A stretch of DNA of 64,000 nt from JBHFEI01 sp041928815 (GCF_041928815.1 NZ_JBHFEI010000004.1:306493-370492), one strand, 5' to 3'; counted from the first letter of the stretch, positions 31,610 through 40,909 are shown. Notes: generated by a model from the letters alone, not told the origin. A program made the numbers and translations.

Positions 31610-33049
31610 ATGACCGACGCGCAATCGACGCAAGCAGACGAGGACGCGGGGCCGGCCGAGGCGCCGGCGCCGCACAAGGGCGGGGACGACGGCGCGGGCG
31701 TTCGCGGCCTCCTTGCCTCGCCCGGCGCCAGGTTCATCATGATCGGCTTCCTCTCGCTGGTGCTGCTCATCCCGTCGCTCCTTGTCTGGGGGCTGGTGGA
31801 GGAGCGCGGCGAGCGCGCACGCGAGGTGTCGGGACGCATCGCCGAGGGATGGGGCGGCGCGCAGGTGATCAACGGCCCCTACCTCGCCGTTCCTTTCCTC
31901 GTCACGCGCGACATCGTCTCCGACGGCCGCGTCGTGTCGCAGAGGACCGCGACCGAATGGACGCTGATGATGCCGGAGCGGCTCGACGTCGACGCGGACC
32001 TCTCGACGGAGGAGCGACGGCTGTCGATCTACAGCCTGCCGGTCTATCACGCCCGCATCGCGCTTTCCGGGCGCTTCGCCGCGCCGCGCGCCGAGGATCT
32101 CGCCCGGATCGAGGGGCGCCCTGACTTTTCGCGCGCCCTTCTCGTCGTCGGCATCGCCGATATCGCCGGGATCCGCTCGGATGCCGCCCTCACGCTCGAT
32201 GGCCGCGCGCCCGTGCCCTTCGAGCCGGGGATGGGCCCGGTGACGGCCGCGATGCCCGCGGACGGCGACCCCTCTGCCGCGCCGCCGCGGCCCGGCTCCG
32301 GCGTGCATGTCCGCCTGCCGCAGGGACTGCTCGACCAGGGGTTCGCCTTCCGGGCGGACCTGTCCCTCAACGGCTCGGGCAGCTTCGCCGTGGCGCCGGC
32401 GGGGCAGACCAGCCGCTTCGAGGCGCGTGCCAACTGGCCCCATCCGGGCTTTCGCGGCCCCTTCCTCCCGGAGGAGAAGACGATCGACGCCTCCGGCTTC
32501 AAGGCGGTCTGGACGATCCCCTTCCTCGCCCGTGGCGTCGACCGGACCGTTCAGGGCAGCGTCCTGCCGCTCGCTGACAGCGCCATGACCGTCACCATGG
32601 TCGAGCCGGTCCGGTTCTACCAGCTGATCGCGCGCACGCTCAAATATGCGATCGGCTTCATCTCGCTCGTCTTCCTTGCCGTCTTCATCGTCGAACTGAA
32701 GGGCGGGCGCGCGGTCCACTGGGTGCAATATGTGCTGACCGGCCTGGCGCTGATCGTCTTCTACGTGCTGTTGCTGGCGATCGCCGAGCATACGGGTTTC
32801 GACCTCGCCTATCTGGTGGCGGCGGCCGCGACGTCGCTGCTGATCGCCACCTATGTCGGCGCGGTGACGGCAAGCCGGGCCATCGGCGGCGTGCTCGCCG
32901 GCATCCTCGTGCTTGCCTACGGCGTGATGTACCTGATCCTGCGCGAGGACGACTATGCACTGCTCGCCGGAGCGCTGATCTCCTTCCTGACCATCGCCGC
33001 GACGATGGCCGCGACGCGCACCGTCGACTGGACGGGAAGGGGGCGCTGA
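31610..33049 (+). CDS. creD: Cell envelope integrity inner membrane protein CreD
   Basis: The 479-residue protein has a low-complexity cytoplasmic N-terminus and a first membrane helix near 44-64 (FIMIGFLSLVLLIPSLLVWG). A large periplasmic domain runs to about 340 (NGPYLAVPFLV; WPHPGFRGPFLPEEKTI), and five to six C-terminal helices follow with FISLVFLAVFIVELKGGRAVHWVQ, the CreD hallmark. CreD responds to envelope stress in enterobacteria, but no creBC two-component genes are present here. The ATG at 31610 follows GGAG. A bidirectional terminator lies 22 bp after the stop. Confidence 0.9.
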   Translation: MTDAQSTQADEDAGPAEAPAPHKGGDDGAGVRGLLASPGARFIMIGFLSLVLLIPSLLVWGLVEERGERAREVSGRIAEGWGGAQVINGPYLAVPFLVTRDIVSDGRVVSQRTATEWTLMMPERLDVDADLSTEERRLSIYSLPVYHARIALSGRFAAPRAEDLARIEGRPDFSRALLVVGIADIAGIRSDAALTLDGRAPVPFEPGMGPVTAAMPADGDPSAAPPRPGSGVHVRLPQGLLDQGFAFRADLSLNGSGSFAVAPAGQTSRFEARANWPHPGFRGPFLPEEKTIDASGFKAVWTIPFLARGVDRTVQGSVLPLADSAMTVTMVEPVRFYQLIARTLKYAIGFISLVFLAVFIVELKGGRAVHWVQYVLTGLALIVFYVLLLAIAEHTGFDLAYLVAAAATSLLIATYVGAVTASRAIGGVLAGILVLAYGVMYLILREDDYALLAGALISFLTIAATMAATRTVDWTGRGR

Positions 33050-33071
33050 GGTCGCGTCCGTTGCAAGAATG

Positions 33072-33105
33072 AAGGCCCGTTCCGGTGTTCGCCGGAACGG
33101 GCCTT
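33072..33105. terminator. Bidirectional terminator between creD and the exported protein gene
   Basis: AAGGCCCGTTCCGG (33072-33085) pairs perfectly with CCGGAACGGGCCTT (33092-33105). A/T at both ends serves the convergent genes on either strand. Confidence 0.85.
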
Positions 33106-33128
33106 CGTGTGATGCGGGCGGAAGAGCG

Positions 33129-34319
33129 TCAGTCGTTGGCGGTGACCGTGACGCCGAGCACGCCCGGCAGTGTCCGCGGCGCGCCCATGGCGGCGCCGGC
33201 GATCATCGGGAAGGGGACCGGGCTTGGCGGTGCCGCGCGCACCGTCAGGCTCTTCGGCTGGTCGAGATAGGCATTCGCCGCCGTCGTCAGCTGGTTCTGC
33301 AGTTCGGGAAGCTGAAGCTGGGCGATCATGATCGGCACCAGGCCCTTCAGCGACTGGGCCAGTTGATCCCCGGAAACCCCCTGCTGCCCGCCGACATAGT
33401 CGAGCACGCGCTTCGTCAGCGAGGCGTCGTCGAAGCGGATCGCCGCGCCGTTGAAGGTCAGCTGCTGCATCAGCCCCATCATCGCGAGGCCCATCGCCTG
33501 GTTGGCCTGCTCCTTGTTCGGATTGGCTTCCGCCGCCTTCACCGCGTCCTGCAGCGCCTGGACGAATTTCAGCGTGTAGCCGGAGATCGCCAGTTCGAGG
33601 TTCAGCCTGCCGACATCGGCGAAGTCGAACGCATACTCATCAAGGGCGATGGTGCCGCTGTCGAGTTCCCAGCTTCCCTTCGCGGTGACCTTCCCGGACA
33701 GCGTCTGCAGGCCGAGCTTCTGGATCGCATCCTTCGCCTTCGGGTCCTCCACGCCGGACAGGTCCGCCTTGATTCCGGAGAGGGCGGCGTCGAAATCGAC
33801 GCCGTTGCCGCTCGCCTGGCGGCTCATGGTCGCGGTGGTGCCGGTGGCCGAGAAGACCTCGCGGTCCTTGACCGTGACGCGGATCGGCCCTGTCGACGTG
33901 CGGTCGTAGAGCAGCATCGTATCGAGGCTCGCATTGGTCGCCTGAGCCGGAACGGTGACGCCGCCGAAGACGATGTCGCCGACCGTCACCCGCATGCCGT
34001 CCTTCGCCTTGTCGACGTCGGGCAGGGCGACGGTCTCGATCCTGTAGCCGCCGCCCGCCGTCTCGCTGACGCCGGAAAGCGTGACGTCGCCGATCTCCAG
34101 CGCCTCGGGCTGGCCGGTCATCGTCACCTTCGCGCCCTTGAGCGTCACGGTGCTGCCCGAAACGTCGACGCTGCCATAGCCGACCGTGGCCCCGCTGACG
34201 GCATTGGCGGCGTTGAACTTCGCGACGACATCCGCGCCGTCGAGCGCGAAAGCGTTGCTGCCGAGGCAGGCAAAGGCGACGCCGGCAAGCATGAGGCGGA
34301 AGCTGCGCGCGTGGACCAT
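33129..34319 (-). CDS. Large exported protein of unknown function
   Basis: The ATG at 34319 is preceded by AAGGA. The 396-residue precursor starts MVHARSFRLMLAGVAFACLG with cleavage near NAFA-LD. The mature protein is rich in alternating beta segments such as GSVDVSGSTVTLKGAKVT and YRIETVALPDV in its first half. The second half is helical, with LKFVQALQDAVKAAEANPNK and AMGLAMMGLMQQLTFNGAAI. The pattern resembles AsmA/DUF-type periplasmic proteins that bind lipids or bridge the envelope, but I do not recognise a named family. It stands alone, divergent from parC across 235 bp. Confidence 0.75.
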   Translation of the reverse strand: MVHARSFRLMLAGVAFACLGSNAFALDGADVVAKFNAANAVSGATVGYGSVDVSGSTVTLKGAKVTMTGQPEALEIGDVTLSGVSETAGGGYRIETVALPDVDKAKDGMRVTVGDIVFGGVTVPAQATNASLDTMLLYDRTSTGPIRVTVKDREVFSATGTTATMSRQASGNGVDFDAALSGIKADLSGVEDPKAKDAIQKLGLQTLSGKVTAKGSWELDSGTIALDEYAFDFADVGRLNLELAISGYTLKFVQALQDAVKAAEANPNKEQANQAMGLAMMGLMQQLTFNGAAIRFDDASLTKRVLDYVGGQQGVSGDQLAQSLKGLVPIMIAQLQLPELQNQLTTAANAYLDQPKSLTVRAAPPSPVPFPMIAGAAMGAPRTLPGVLGVTVTAND

Positions 34320-34554
34320 CGATGTATCCTTCATGTCGATTGGGGGTGATGTCGTGACCGGATCGGAAACGGATCGGTCGATCAGTATATTCGAGGGTTG
34401 TGGTGAAGTCTTGCGGGCCGACCGTGTTATTTTTGCGACCTTTCGGCAAAAAGAACCGCGCCGAGACCGGAGGCCCGCCTTCTCCACAGCCGATTGCCCC
34501 TCCCGCCTTGTACGCGCCTCTCGGCTGTTCTAGAGCGGGACGCGAGGTGAGACG

Positions 34555-36807
34555 ATGGGACAGAGCCTGGTGCCGCCCGGCGGCGAAGACGACGGCATTC
34601 AACCGGTGGACCTGAAGGCGGCGCTCGAGGAGCGCTACCTCGCCTATGCGCTCTCGACCATCATGCACCGGGCGCTGCCCGACGTGCGCGACGGGCTGAA
34701 GCCCGTGCATCGCCGCATCGTCCATGCGATGCGCGTGCTTCGCCTCGATCCGGGCGAGGCCTACAAGAAATGCGCCCGCATCGTCGGCGACGTCATCGGC
34801 AAGTTCCATCCCCATGGCGATCAGTCGGTCTACGATGCGCTGGTGCGTCTCGCGCAGGACTTTTCCCAGCGCTATCCGGTCATCGACGGGCAGGGCAATT
34901 TCGGCAATATCGACGGCGACAGTGCGGCCGCCTACCGTTACACCGAGGCCCGGATGACCGAGGTCGGCGGCCTGCTCCTCCAGGGCATCGACCAGGACGC
35001 CGTCGATTTCCGCCCGACCTACAACGAGGAGGACACCGAGCCGGTCGTTCTGCCGGGCGCCTTCCCGAACCTGCTCGCCAACGGCGCGTCCGGCATCGCC
35101 GTCGGCATGGCGACCTCGATCCCGTCGCACAATGTGCACGAGATCTGCGACGCGGCGCTGCACCTGATCAAGAACCCGGACGCCGACGTCGACGCGCTGA
35201 TGAACTTCATCCAGGGGCCGGACCTGCCGACCGGCGGCATCATCATCGACAGCCGGGCGACGATGATGGAGGCCTACCGCACCGGTCGCGGCGGATTTCG
35301 TGTCCGGGCGAAATGGGTGCAGGAGGATCTCGGCCGCGGCGGCTATCAGATCGTCGTCACCGAGATCCCCTTCCAGGTGCAGAAGTCGCGGCTGATCGAG
35401 AAGATCGCCGAATTGCTGATCGCCCGCAAGCTGCCGCTGCTGGAGGACGTGCGCGACGAATCGGCCGAGGACATCCGCCTCGTCCTCGTGCCGAAGAGCC
35501 GGACGGTCGATCCCGGCATCCTGATGGAATCGCTGTTCCGGCTGACGGAGCTCGAAAGCCGCCTGTCGCTCAACATGAACGTGCTGTCGATGGGCCGCGT
35601 GCCGCGCGTGATGTCGCTGCCCGAGGTGCTGACGGAATGGCTGCAGCACCGGCGCGAGGTGCTGATCCGCCGCTCGAATTTCCGCCTTGCCGCGATCGAC
35701 CGGCGGCTGGAGATCCTTGGCGGCTACCTGATCGCCTATCTCAACCTCGACGAGGTGATCCGCATCATCCGCGAGGAGGACGAGCCGAAGGCGGACCTGA
35801 TGCGCGTCTTCTCGCTGACGGATCTCCAGGCCGAATCGATCCTCAACATGCGGCTGCGCTCGCTGCGCAAACTGGAGGAATTCGAGATCCGCAAGGAGTT
35901 CGACAGTCTCTCGGCGGAAAAAGCCGACATAGAGGCGCTGCTCGGCTCTACGGAGAAGCAGTGGCAGACCGTCGGCTGGGAGATTTCCGAGGTGAAGAAG
36001 ACCTTCGCCAAGGCGACGCCGCTCGGCCGCCGCCGCACCCAGTTCGCCGATGCGCCGGAGGCCGATCTCGAGGCGGTGCAGCAGGCGATGATCGAGAAGG
36101 AGCCGATCACCGTCGTCATCTCGGAAAAGGGCTGGATCCGGGCGATGAAGGGCCATCTCTCGGACACAACGGCGCTGCAGTTCAAGGAGGGCGACAGGCT
36201 GAAGGTCGCCTTTCCGGCGCAGACCACCGACCGCATCCTGATCCTCACCACCGGCGGCAAGGCCTTCACGCTCGGCGGCGACAAGCTGCCCGGCGGGCGC
36301 GGCAATGGCGAACCCTTGCGCATCATGGTCGACATGGAGACCGACCAGGACGTGCTGACCGCCTTCGTCCACGATCCGGCGCGCAGGCTGATCGTCGCAT
36401 CGACCGGCGGTTACGGCTTCGTCGTCGCGGAAAGCGAGATGATCGCCAATACGCGCAAGGGCAAGCAGATCCTCAATGTGGCGATGCCAGAGGAGGCGAA
36501 GCTCGTCGTGCCGGTCACCGGCGATCACGTCGCCGTGGTCGGCGAGAACCGCAAGATGCTGGTCTTCCCGCTGGCGCAGGTGCCGGAGATGACGCGCGGC
36601 AAGGGCGTGCGCCTGCAGCGCTACAAGGACGGCGGCATTTCCGACATGCGCTCTTTCGCCATCGATGCGGGGCTCACCTGGGAGGACAGCGCCGGCCGCT
36701 CCTTCGTCCGCACGCGCGCAGAACTCGCGGAATGGCTCGGCGACCGGGCCGGGGCGGGGCGCACCGTGCCAAAGGGGTTCCCGAGAACGAGCAAGTTCTC
36801 CGGGTGA
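34555..36807 (+). CDS. parC: DNA topoisomerase IV subunit A
   Basis: ParC with ParE decatenates sister chromosomes. The 750-residue protein begins with GGEDDGIQPVDLKAALEERY and carries the ALPDVRDGLKPVHRRI motif. The catalytic Tyr is in AAYRYTEARMTEVG, a coiled-coil gate lies in the middle, and a C-terminal beta-pinwheel of degenerate blades follows (GWIRAMKGHLSD; GGKAFTLGGDKLPGGRGNGE). The long uncut C-terminal part and length distinguish it from GyrA, and no canonical GyrA box was recognised. The RBS GAGGTGAG precedes the ATG. The stop is 3 bp from the end of the convergent Doc gene. Confidence 0.92.
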   Translation: MGQSLVPPGGEDDGIQPVDLKAALEERYLAYALSTIMHRALPDVRDGLKPVHRRIVHAMRVLRLDPGEAYKKCARIVGDVIGKFHPHGDQSVYDALVRLAQDFSQRYPVIDGQGNFGNIDGDSAAAYRYTEARMTEVGGLLLQGIDQDAVDFRPTYNEEDTEPVVLPGAFPNLLANGASGIAVGMATSIPSHNVHEICDAALHLIKNPDADVDALMNFIQGPDLPTGGIIIDSRATMMEAYRTGRGGFRVRAKWVQEDLGRGGYQIVVTEIPFQVQKSRLIEKIAELLIARKLPLLEDVRDESAEDIRLVLVPKSRTVDPGILMESLFRLTELESRLSLNMNVLSMGRVPRVMSLPEVLTEWLQHRREVLIRRSNFRLAAIDRRLEILGGYLIAYLNLDEVIRIIREEDEPKADLMRVFSLTDLQAESILNMRLRSLRKLEEFEIRKEFDSLSAEKADIEALLGSTEKQWQTVGWEISEVKKTFAKATPLGRRRTQFADAPEADLEAVQQAMIEKEPITVVISEKGWIRAMKGHLSDTTALQFKEGDRLKVAFPAQTTDRILILTTGGKAFTLGGDKLPGGRGNGEPLRIMVDMETDQDVLTAFVHDPARRLIVASTGGYGFVVAESEMIANTRKGKQILNVAMPEEAKLVVPVTGDHVAVVGENRKMLVFPLAQVPEMTRGKGVRLQRYKDGGISDMRSFAIDAGLTWEDSAGRSFVRTRAELAEWLGDRAGAGRTVPKGFPRTSKFSG

Positions 36808-36810
36808 TCG

Positions 36811-37197
36811 TCACCGCGGGACGGTGAAATCCTTCAGGAAACGGGTGGCGCCCTCCTCGTCGATCTCGCCGGCGGCGACGGAGAGGACGAATTCATAGAG
36901 CAGTGCATCCGTCGTTTCGATCATGAAACCATTCTGCATGAGGAACACGCCCGCCGTCACGATCGCGATACGCTTGTTGCCATCGACGAAGGCATGGTTG
37001 CGGGCAAGACCGAACAGATAGGCTGCCGCGAGTTCGATGACGTCGTCACAGCCGTTAGCCGCCTTGTTCAGCGGTCGCCCGAGAGCGGACTCAAGGGCAC
37101 CCTCGTCCCTGAGCCCCGAAGCGCCGCCAAAACGCTGGATCTGCAGCGCGTGGAGCTGCTCGACGACAGAGCGTCCGATGAAGACGACGGACGTCAT
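36811..37197 (-). CDS. Type II toxin, death-on-curing (Doc) Fic family
   Basis: Doc toxins phosphorylate elongation factor Tu and stop translation. The 128-residue protein has the Fic core motif HAFVDGNKR (His68, Asn74, Lys75, Arg76), close to the Doc consensus HxFxDANKR. Supporting helices include RDEGALESALGRP and AAAYLFGLARN, typical of Doc. The ATG at 37197 overlaps the stop of the upstream antitoxin gene, the usual antitoxin-first order. All key residues are intact, so the toxin is probably functional. It ends 3 bp from the parC stop on the opposite strand. Confidence 0.92.
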   Translation of the reverse strand: MTSVVFIGRSVVEQLHALQIQRFGGASGLRDEGALESALGRPLNKAANGCDDVIELAAAYLFGLARNHAFVDGNKRIAIVTAGVFLMQNGFMIETTDALLYEFVLSVAAGEIDEEGATRFLKDFTVPR

Positions 37198-37415
37198 TCA
37201 GCGAGCTTTTTCAGCGCAACCTTGTACTTCTCCATAAAGTGCCGCGCAGCCTCCAACTGTTCGACGACAACGTCATCGGAGCGTTGAACGGCGAAACCGC
37301 CTTTCGTCTCAGTGAGCTCCAGTTCATCGCCCGCCTTCAAACCGAGCCGGTCGAGCACTTCCTTCGGAATGATCACGCCTTCGGAATTGCCGATCTTGCG
37401 GATGGTGACGTTCAT
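37194..37415 (-). CDS. AbrB/MazE-family antitoxin
   Basis: The 73-residue protein has the swapped-hairpin AbrB DNA-binding domain (VTIRKIGNSEGVIIPKEVLD, LKAGDELELTET) followed by a charged helix (VEQLEAARHFMEKYKVALKK) that probably wraps the toxin. It is encoded just upstream of Doc with a 4-bp overlap. The RBS GAGG precedes the ATG. A perfect 10-bp inverted repeat sits 12 bp upstream of the start and is the probable autoregulatory operator. AbrB-type partners for Doc are common in chromosomal modules. Confidence 0.93.
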   Translation of the reverse strand: MNVTIRKIGNSEGVIIPKEVLDRLGLKAGDELELTETKGGFAVQRSDDVVVEQLEAARHFMEKYKVALKKLAE

Positions 37416-37427
37416 GACGGGCCTCGC

Positions 37428-37452
37428 GATGTTATAACCGGATTATAACATC
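37428..37452. promoter_or_regulatory. Toxin-antitoxin operator: perfect inverted repeat
   Basis: GATGTTATAA (37428-37437) and TTATAACATC (37443-37452) are exact reverse complements around CCGGA, directly upstream of the antitoxin gene. The TATAA-containing arms may overlap the -10 element, so binding would repress transcription. Confidence 0.82.
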
Positions 37453-37477
37453 TCGCCTCGAGGCATGCAACGGCGCC

Positions 37478-38365
37478 TTACGGCGCCGGAACGGCCCGGG
37501 GCCGGCGTGCCATCTGCCACAGCGAATGGCCGACCAGCGCCGCGATGAGGATGGCGCCGCCGACGAGCGTGTCGCGGGAGGGTTCCTCCGAGAAGAACAG
37601 CCAGACCCAGATCGGCGCCAGCACGGTTTCGAGCAGATAGAACATCGCCACTTCGGGCCCGGTGAGGAAGCGCGGGCCGGTGGCGAGGCAATAGAAGGCG
37701 AGGGGAATGATCACGATGCCGTTGAAGAGGGTGAAGGCAGGGTGGGCGATCTGCAGTCCGTCGCCGGAGATCATGATGAAGCCGACGGTCGCAGGGATGA
37801 TGGTGGTGATCAGGGGAACGAGGCCCATGTCCGCGCGGCTCGCCCGGCTGGCGGTGATCGCGGCGGCAAGCAGGAAGGCTGCGAGCAGCGCCATGGCATC
37901 GCCGAAGAGATGGCCGCTCTCGAGCCCGCCCCTGACGATGATGCCGACGCCGACGACCATCGCCGCCATCGTCACCAGCGTCGCATTGCTCGGACGTTCC
38001 TTGAGGAAGATCCAGGAAAGGAACGCGCTGAACATCGAGGTGAAGGCGAGGATGAAGACGACGTTCGCCGTCGACGTGTTGAAGACGGCGAGAAAGAAGA
38101 CGAGGGAATCGACGCCGTAGAGGATGCCGGCGAGGAGGCCCGCCCTTCCGGGCAGGAGCGAAATCCGCCAGTTCATCAGGCGTGTCATCACCAGCCAGAT
38201 CAGGATCGCGGTGACGAAGGTGCAGGTGCTGCGCAGCGCCACCACCGACCAGATGTTTCCGCCGGCCGCATGGATCAGGGGTATGTCGAAGGAAAGCGCC
38301 AGTCCGCCGAGACCGGTGATCAGAATGCCGCGCCGGTGCAGCGCGGCGTCATGCTGTGGGGACAC
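37478..38365 (-). CDS. EamA/DMT family transporter
   Basis: The 295-residue protein has about ten hydrophobic helices in two EamA repeats. The first ends near 140 (SWIFLKERPSNATLVTMAAM, a common EamA boundary) and the second ends with FFSEEPSRDTLVGGAILIAA. Family members export metabolites such as amino acids or purine derivatives; the substrate here is unknown. Its start lies 3 bp after the bpt stop on the same strand, so it is probably cotranscribed downstream of bpt. Confidence 0.88.
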   Translation of the reverse strand: MSPQHDAALHRRGILITGLGGLALSFDIPLIHAAGGNIWSVVALRSTCTFVTAILIWLVMTRLMNWRISLLPGRAGLLAGILYGVDSLVFFLAVFNTSTANVVFILAFTSMFSAFLSWIFLKERPSNATLVTMAAMVVGVGIIVRGGLESGHLFGDAMALLAAFLLAAAITASRASRADMGLVPLITTIIPATVGFIMISGDGLQIAHPAFTLFNGIVIIPLAFYCLATGPRFLTGPEVAMFYLLETVLAPIWVWLFFSEEPSRDTLVGGAILIAALVGHSLWQMARRPRAVPAP

Positions 38366-38368
38366 GTG

Positions 38369-39136
38369 TCATTCCGATCCGGGGGCGTTGCCTTGATAGC
38401 GTTCCCAGCCGCGCGACATCAGGTGTTCCTGCGGCAGGAATTTCGTCTTGTAGTCCATCTTGCGCGAACCGCGAACCCAGTAGCCGAGATAAACATGGGG
38501 AAGCCCGCGTTCCCGCGCCTTCATCACATGGTCGAGGATCATAAAGGTGCCGAGCGATCGTTCCGACATTTCCGGATCGAAGAAGGAATAGACCATCGAC
38601 AGGCCGTCGCCCATGCGATCGGTGAGGGCGGCGGCGATCAGCGGGCCCCTGGGCGCGCCGGCGATGCCGTCGCCTTCCTGGCGCAGCCGGTATTCGATGA
38701 TCTTGGTGTGGACATGGGTGTCCTCGACCATCATCGCATAGTCGAGCACGGACATGTCCGACATGCCGCCCTTCTGGTGGCGGAAATCGAGGTAACGGCG
38801 AAACAGGCTGTACTGCTCGCTCGAAGGTTCTGCGGGATATTCGGCGGAGACGACGTCGCGGTTGGCGGCGAGCACGCGGCGCATGGAGCGCGTCGGCTGG
38901 AATTCGTCGGCGATGATGCGCACCGAGATGCAGGCGCGGCAGGATTCGCAGGCCGGCCTGTAGGCGATGTTCTGCGAGCGGCGGAAGCCGCCCTGGGTCA
39001 GGAGGTCGTTCAGTTCCGGCGCCCGTTCGCCGACCATATGGGTGAACACCTTCCGCTCCATCTCGCCCGGAAGGTAGGGGCAGGTGGCGGGCGCGGTCAG
39101 GTAGAATTGCGGAGACGGAACGGTCTGGGTGTTCAT
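38369..39136 (-). CDS. bpt: Aspartate/glutamate leucyltransferase (N-end rule)
   Basis: Bpt adds leucine to proteins with N-terminal Asp or Glu, marking them for ClpAP degradation. The 255-residue protein starts near the family pattern (SPQFYLTAPATCPYLPGEMERKVFTHM) and keeps its cysteines (CPY; RPACESCRACISVRI). It also has GGMSDMSVLDYAMMVED, GDGLSMVYSFFDPE and the terminal YKTKFLPQEHLMSRGWER. Length is standard. The gene precedes the EamA transporter gene by 3 bp. Confidence 0.93.
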   Translation of the reverse strand: MNTQTVPSPQFYLTAPATCPYLPGEMERKVFTHMVGERAPELNDLLTQGGFRRSQNIAYRPACESCRACISVRIIADEFQPTRSMRRVLAANRDVVSAEYPAEPSSEQYSLFRRYLDFRHQKGGMSDMSVLDYAMMVEDTHVHTKIIEYRLRQEGDGIAGAPRGPLIAAALTDRMGDGLSMVYSFFDPEMSERSLGTFMILDHVMKARERGLPHVYLGYWVRGSRKMDYKTKFLPQEHLMSRGWERYQGNAPGSE

Positions 39137-39265
39137 CGGATCGGCTGGTCGCTCGCTCGCCTGCTGATTTGCACTCTAAGCATGGCGCAAGATTGAAAAA
39201 GGTCAACTCGGCTGAATGGACGACAGCAGCGCATCAGCGCCGCCAGTGTGGCCGGCGTAAGGCGG

Positions 39266-40096
39266 TCAGCGCCCGATCAGGATCGCCCCGGCGGCGACGA
39301 TCGCGCAGGCCGCCAGCCGTCGCGCGGTCAGCCCCTCGCCGAGAAACAGCCAGCCGAGCAGCACCGCGAAGACGACGCTCGTTTCCCGAAGCGCCGTGAT
39401 CGGTCCGGCAGGGCCGAGCGTGTAGGCCAGAACGACCGCGCCATAGGCGATCATGGCGAAGATGCCGCCGCCGAGCGCCTTCCATGTCTCGGGATCGCCG
39501 GGCGCGATCGCCACCCTGCCGCGCAGCGCGACGAAGAGTAGGAGCAGCAGGAGACCGTAGAGAAAGACGACCCAGAGCGCATAGGCGATCGGCTGGCCGC
39601 TTTCGCGCGCGCCGATCGAATCGACGGTGGCATAGGTGGCGATGATCGCTCCGGTCAGCAGGGCGTAGATCAGCGAGGCGGGCGCAATCTTCGTCCGGCC
39701 CCGCGTCAGGCCCATGATGCCGGCCGCGACGAGGACCGTGCCGCCGATCTGCAGCGGCCCGGGCACGTCGCCGGTGACCGCAACGCCGCCGAGGGTGACG
39801 AGCAGCGGGACGGTGCCGCGCACCACCGGATAGATCTGCCCGAGATCGGCGGAGCGGTAGGCCGCAACCAGAAACAGGCTGTAGGCGACCTGGAGGACCG
39901 AGGACAGGACGATGTAGAACCAGGCGGAGGCGTTGGGCAGCGGCAGGAGGAACAGGACAGGCAGCGCGATCACCGTGCCGGAAATGCTCATGACCGTCAC
40001 GGACCAGAGCCGGTCGGCGCCGCTGCGCAGGAAGGCGTTCCAGCTTGCATGCAGGATCGCGGCCGAAAGCGCGAGAAGGACGACCGTCGCGCTCAT
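39266..40096 (-). CDS. EamA/DMT family transporter
   Basis: The 276-residue protein has about ten membrane helices in two EamA repeats, with the GGVAVTGDVPGPLQIGGTVLVAAG and LGWLFLGEGLTARRLAACAI boundaries. The pattern AILHASWNAFLRSGAD at the N-terminus is found in a DMT subgroup of unknown substrate. It lies between bpt and the RDD gene on the same strand. Compared with the usual rhizobial order it looks like an addition to the core block. The upstream spacer to the RDD gene is 354 bp. Confidence 0.87.
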   Translation of the reverse strand: MSATVVLLALSAAILHASWNAFLRSGADRLWSVTVMSISGTVIALPVLFLLPLPNASAWFYIVLSSVLQVAYSLFLVAAYRSADLGQIYPVVRGTVPLLVTLGGVAVTGDVPGPLQIGGTVLVAAGIMGLTRGRTKIAPASLIYALLTGAIIATYATVDSIGARESGQPIAYALWVVFLYGLLLLLLFVALRGRVAIAPGDPETWKALGGGIFAMIAYGAVVLAYTLGPAGPITALRETSVVFAVLLGWLFLGEGLTARRLAACAIVAAGAILIGR

Positions 40097-40450
40097 CGCA
40101 ACACCCGTCCGATCCCGCGCCCGACGGACGCGGCCGCGCCCGTCACGGGTCCGGCGTTATCTTTCCGAGGTGCGGACGCCTCGGCGGACGCATGCGGAAC
40201 GCTGTCGAAGGAAAGAGGCATGGCTAAAGGCGACACCGGGGATCGGAAACGGGGCGGAGGAGTACGCCCCTGCGGATCGCCGGTCAACGCCTCGTTCCAC
40301 CCGCAGGCGAAATCCTCGCCCGAAAAAAAAAGCCGGCGGCGCGTTGCGCACGCGCCGCCGTTATACAATTGAAAGCCTCACAAAGGTCGATCCTCATCCC
40401 GCCGTCCCGTTCCCTTGCTTGGGAAAGGATGCCCCCCGGCGGAAACGATC
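40097..40450. other. Gene-free spacer upstream of the EamA gene
   Basis: This 354-bp spacer holds the RDD-gene terminator at 40323-40360 and presumably the EamA promoter to its left. I see no coding signal or repeat besides this. Confidence 0.5.
40323..40360 (-). terminator. Rho-independent terminator after the RDD gene
   Basis: On the minus strand a perfect 11-bp GC stem (CGGCGGCGCGT/ACGCGCCGCCG, 40334-40360) is followed by GGC and about nine T residues (A-run 40323-40331 on the plus strand). It is a strong terminator for the leftward hemB-RDD transcript. Confidence 0.92.
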
Positions 40451-40909
40451 CTAGAGGCGCCGGACGGTGACGGTGCCGATCAGCAGGTCGTGCAGCAACC
40501 GGCCCCGGTCGGTGAAGAGGCCGATCAGCAGGATCAGCGGCGTCAGCAGCATGTTCGCCAGCCAGAAGATGACGAGGTGGACGACGGCCGTCATGACATC
40601 CATCGGCCGCCCGTCGGTGCGCGCCACCGCGATGCCCATCATCCGCATGCCGGGCGACGCCTGGCTGCGACCACCGACCGTCATGCCGAAATAAAGCATG
40701 GCGACGATGGCGAAGAGGGCCGGGTAGAGCATCCAGGCGAAGCCGAGCGTCAGCACGCCGAGGAAGAAGACGACCACGGCCGCCGGGATCCAAAGCATCG
40801 CCACGATCGCGTAATCGACGAGGAAGGCGAAGACACGGCGCGACAGGACGCCCTGATAGGCGCGCCAGTCCTCGCTCGGATATCGGAGGTCTTCCTGCTG
40901 GATGGTCAT
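40451..40909 (-). CDS. RDD family membrane protein
   Basis: The 152-residue protein has an RDD signature in the first helix (RRVFAFLVDYAIVAML), then further helices and GMTVGGRSQASPGMRMMGIAV, with a conserved C-terminal DRGRLLHDLLIGTVTVRR segment. RDD proteins are poorly characterised; some are linked to ion homeostasis. I chose the ATG at 40909 because GGAG lies at the right distance; another ATG at 40918 is possible. It is 76 bp downstream of hemB on the same strand, the order usual in rhizobia. Confidence 0.88.
   Translation of the reverse strand: MTIQQEDLRYPSEDWRAYQGVLSRRVFAFLVDYAIVAMLWIPAAVVVFFLGVLTLGFAWMLYPALFAIVAMLYFGMTVGGRSQASPGMRMMGIAVARTDGRPMDVMTAVVHLVIFWLANMLLTPLILLIGLFTDRGRLLHDLLIGTVTVRRL

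Noticed and set aside
29978..32791. 937-codon open frame opposite SulP and creD
   Set aside because: Its translation is low-complexity and charge-rich, as expected from antisense of membrane-protein codons; both plus-strand genes are well supported.
34525..34545. CTAGAGCGGGA before parC as a third copy of the dispersed repeat
   Set aside because: Only a few bases match and the hairpin is absent.
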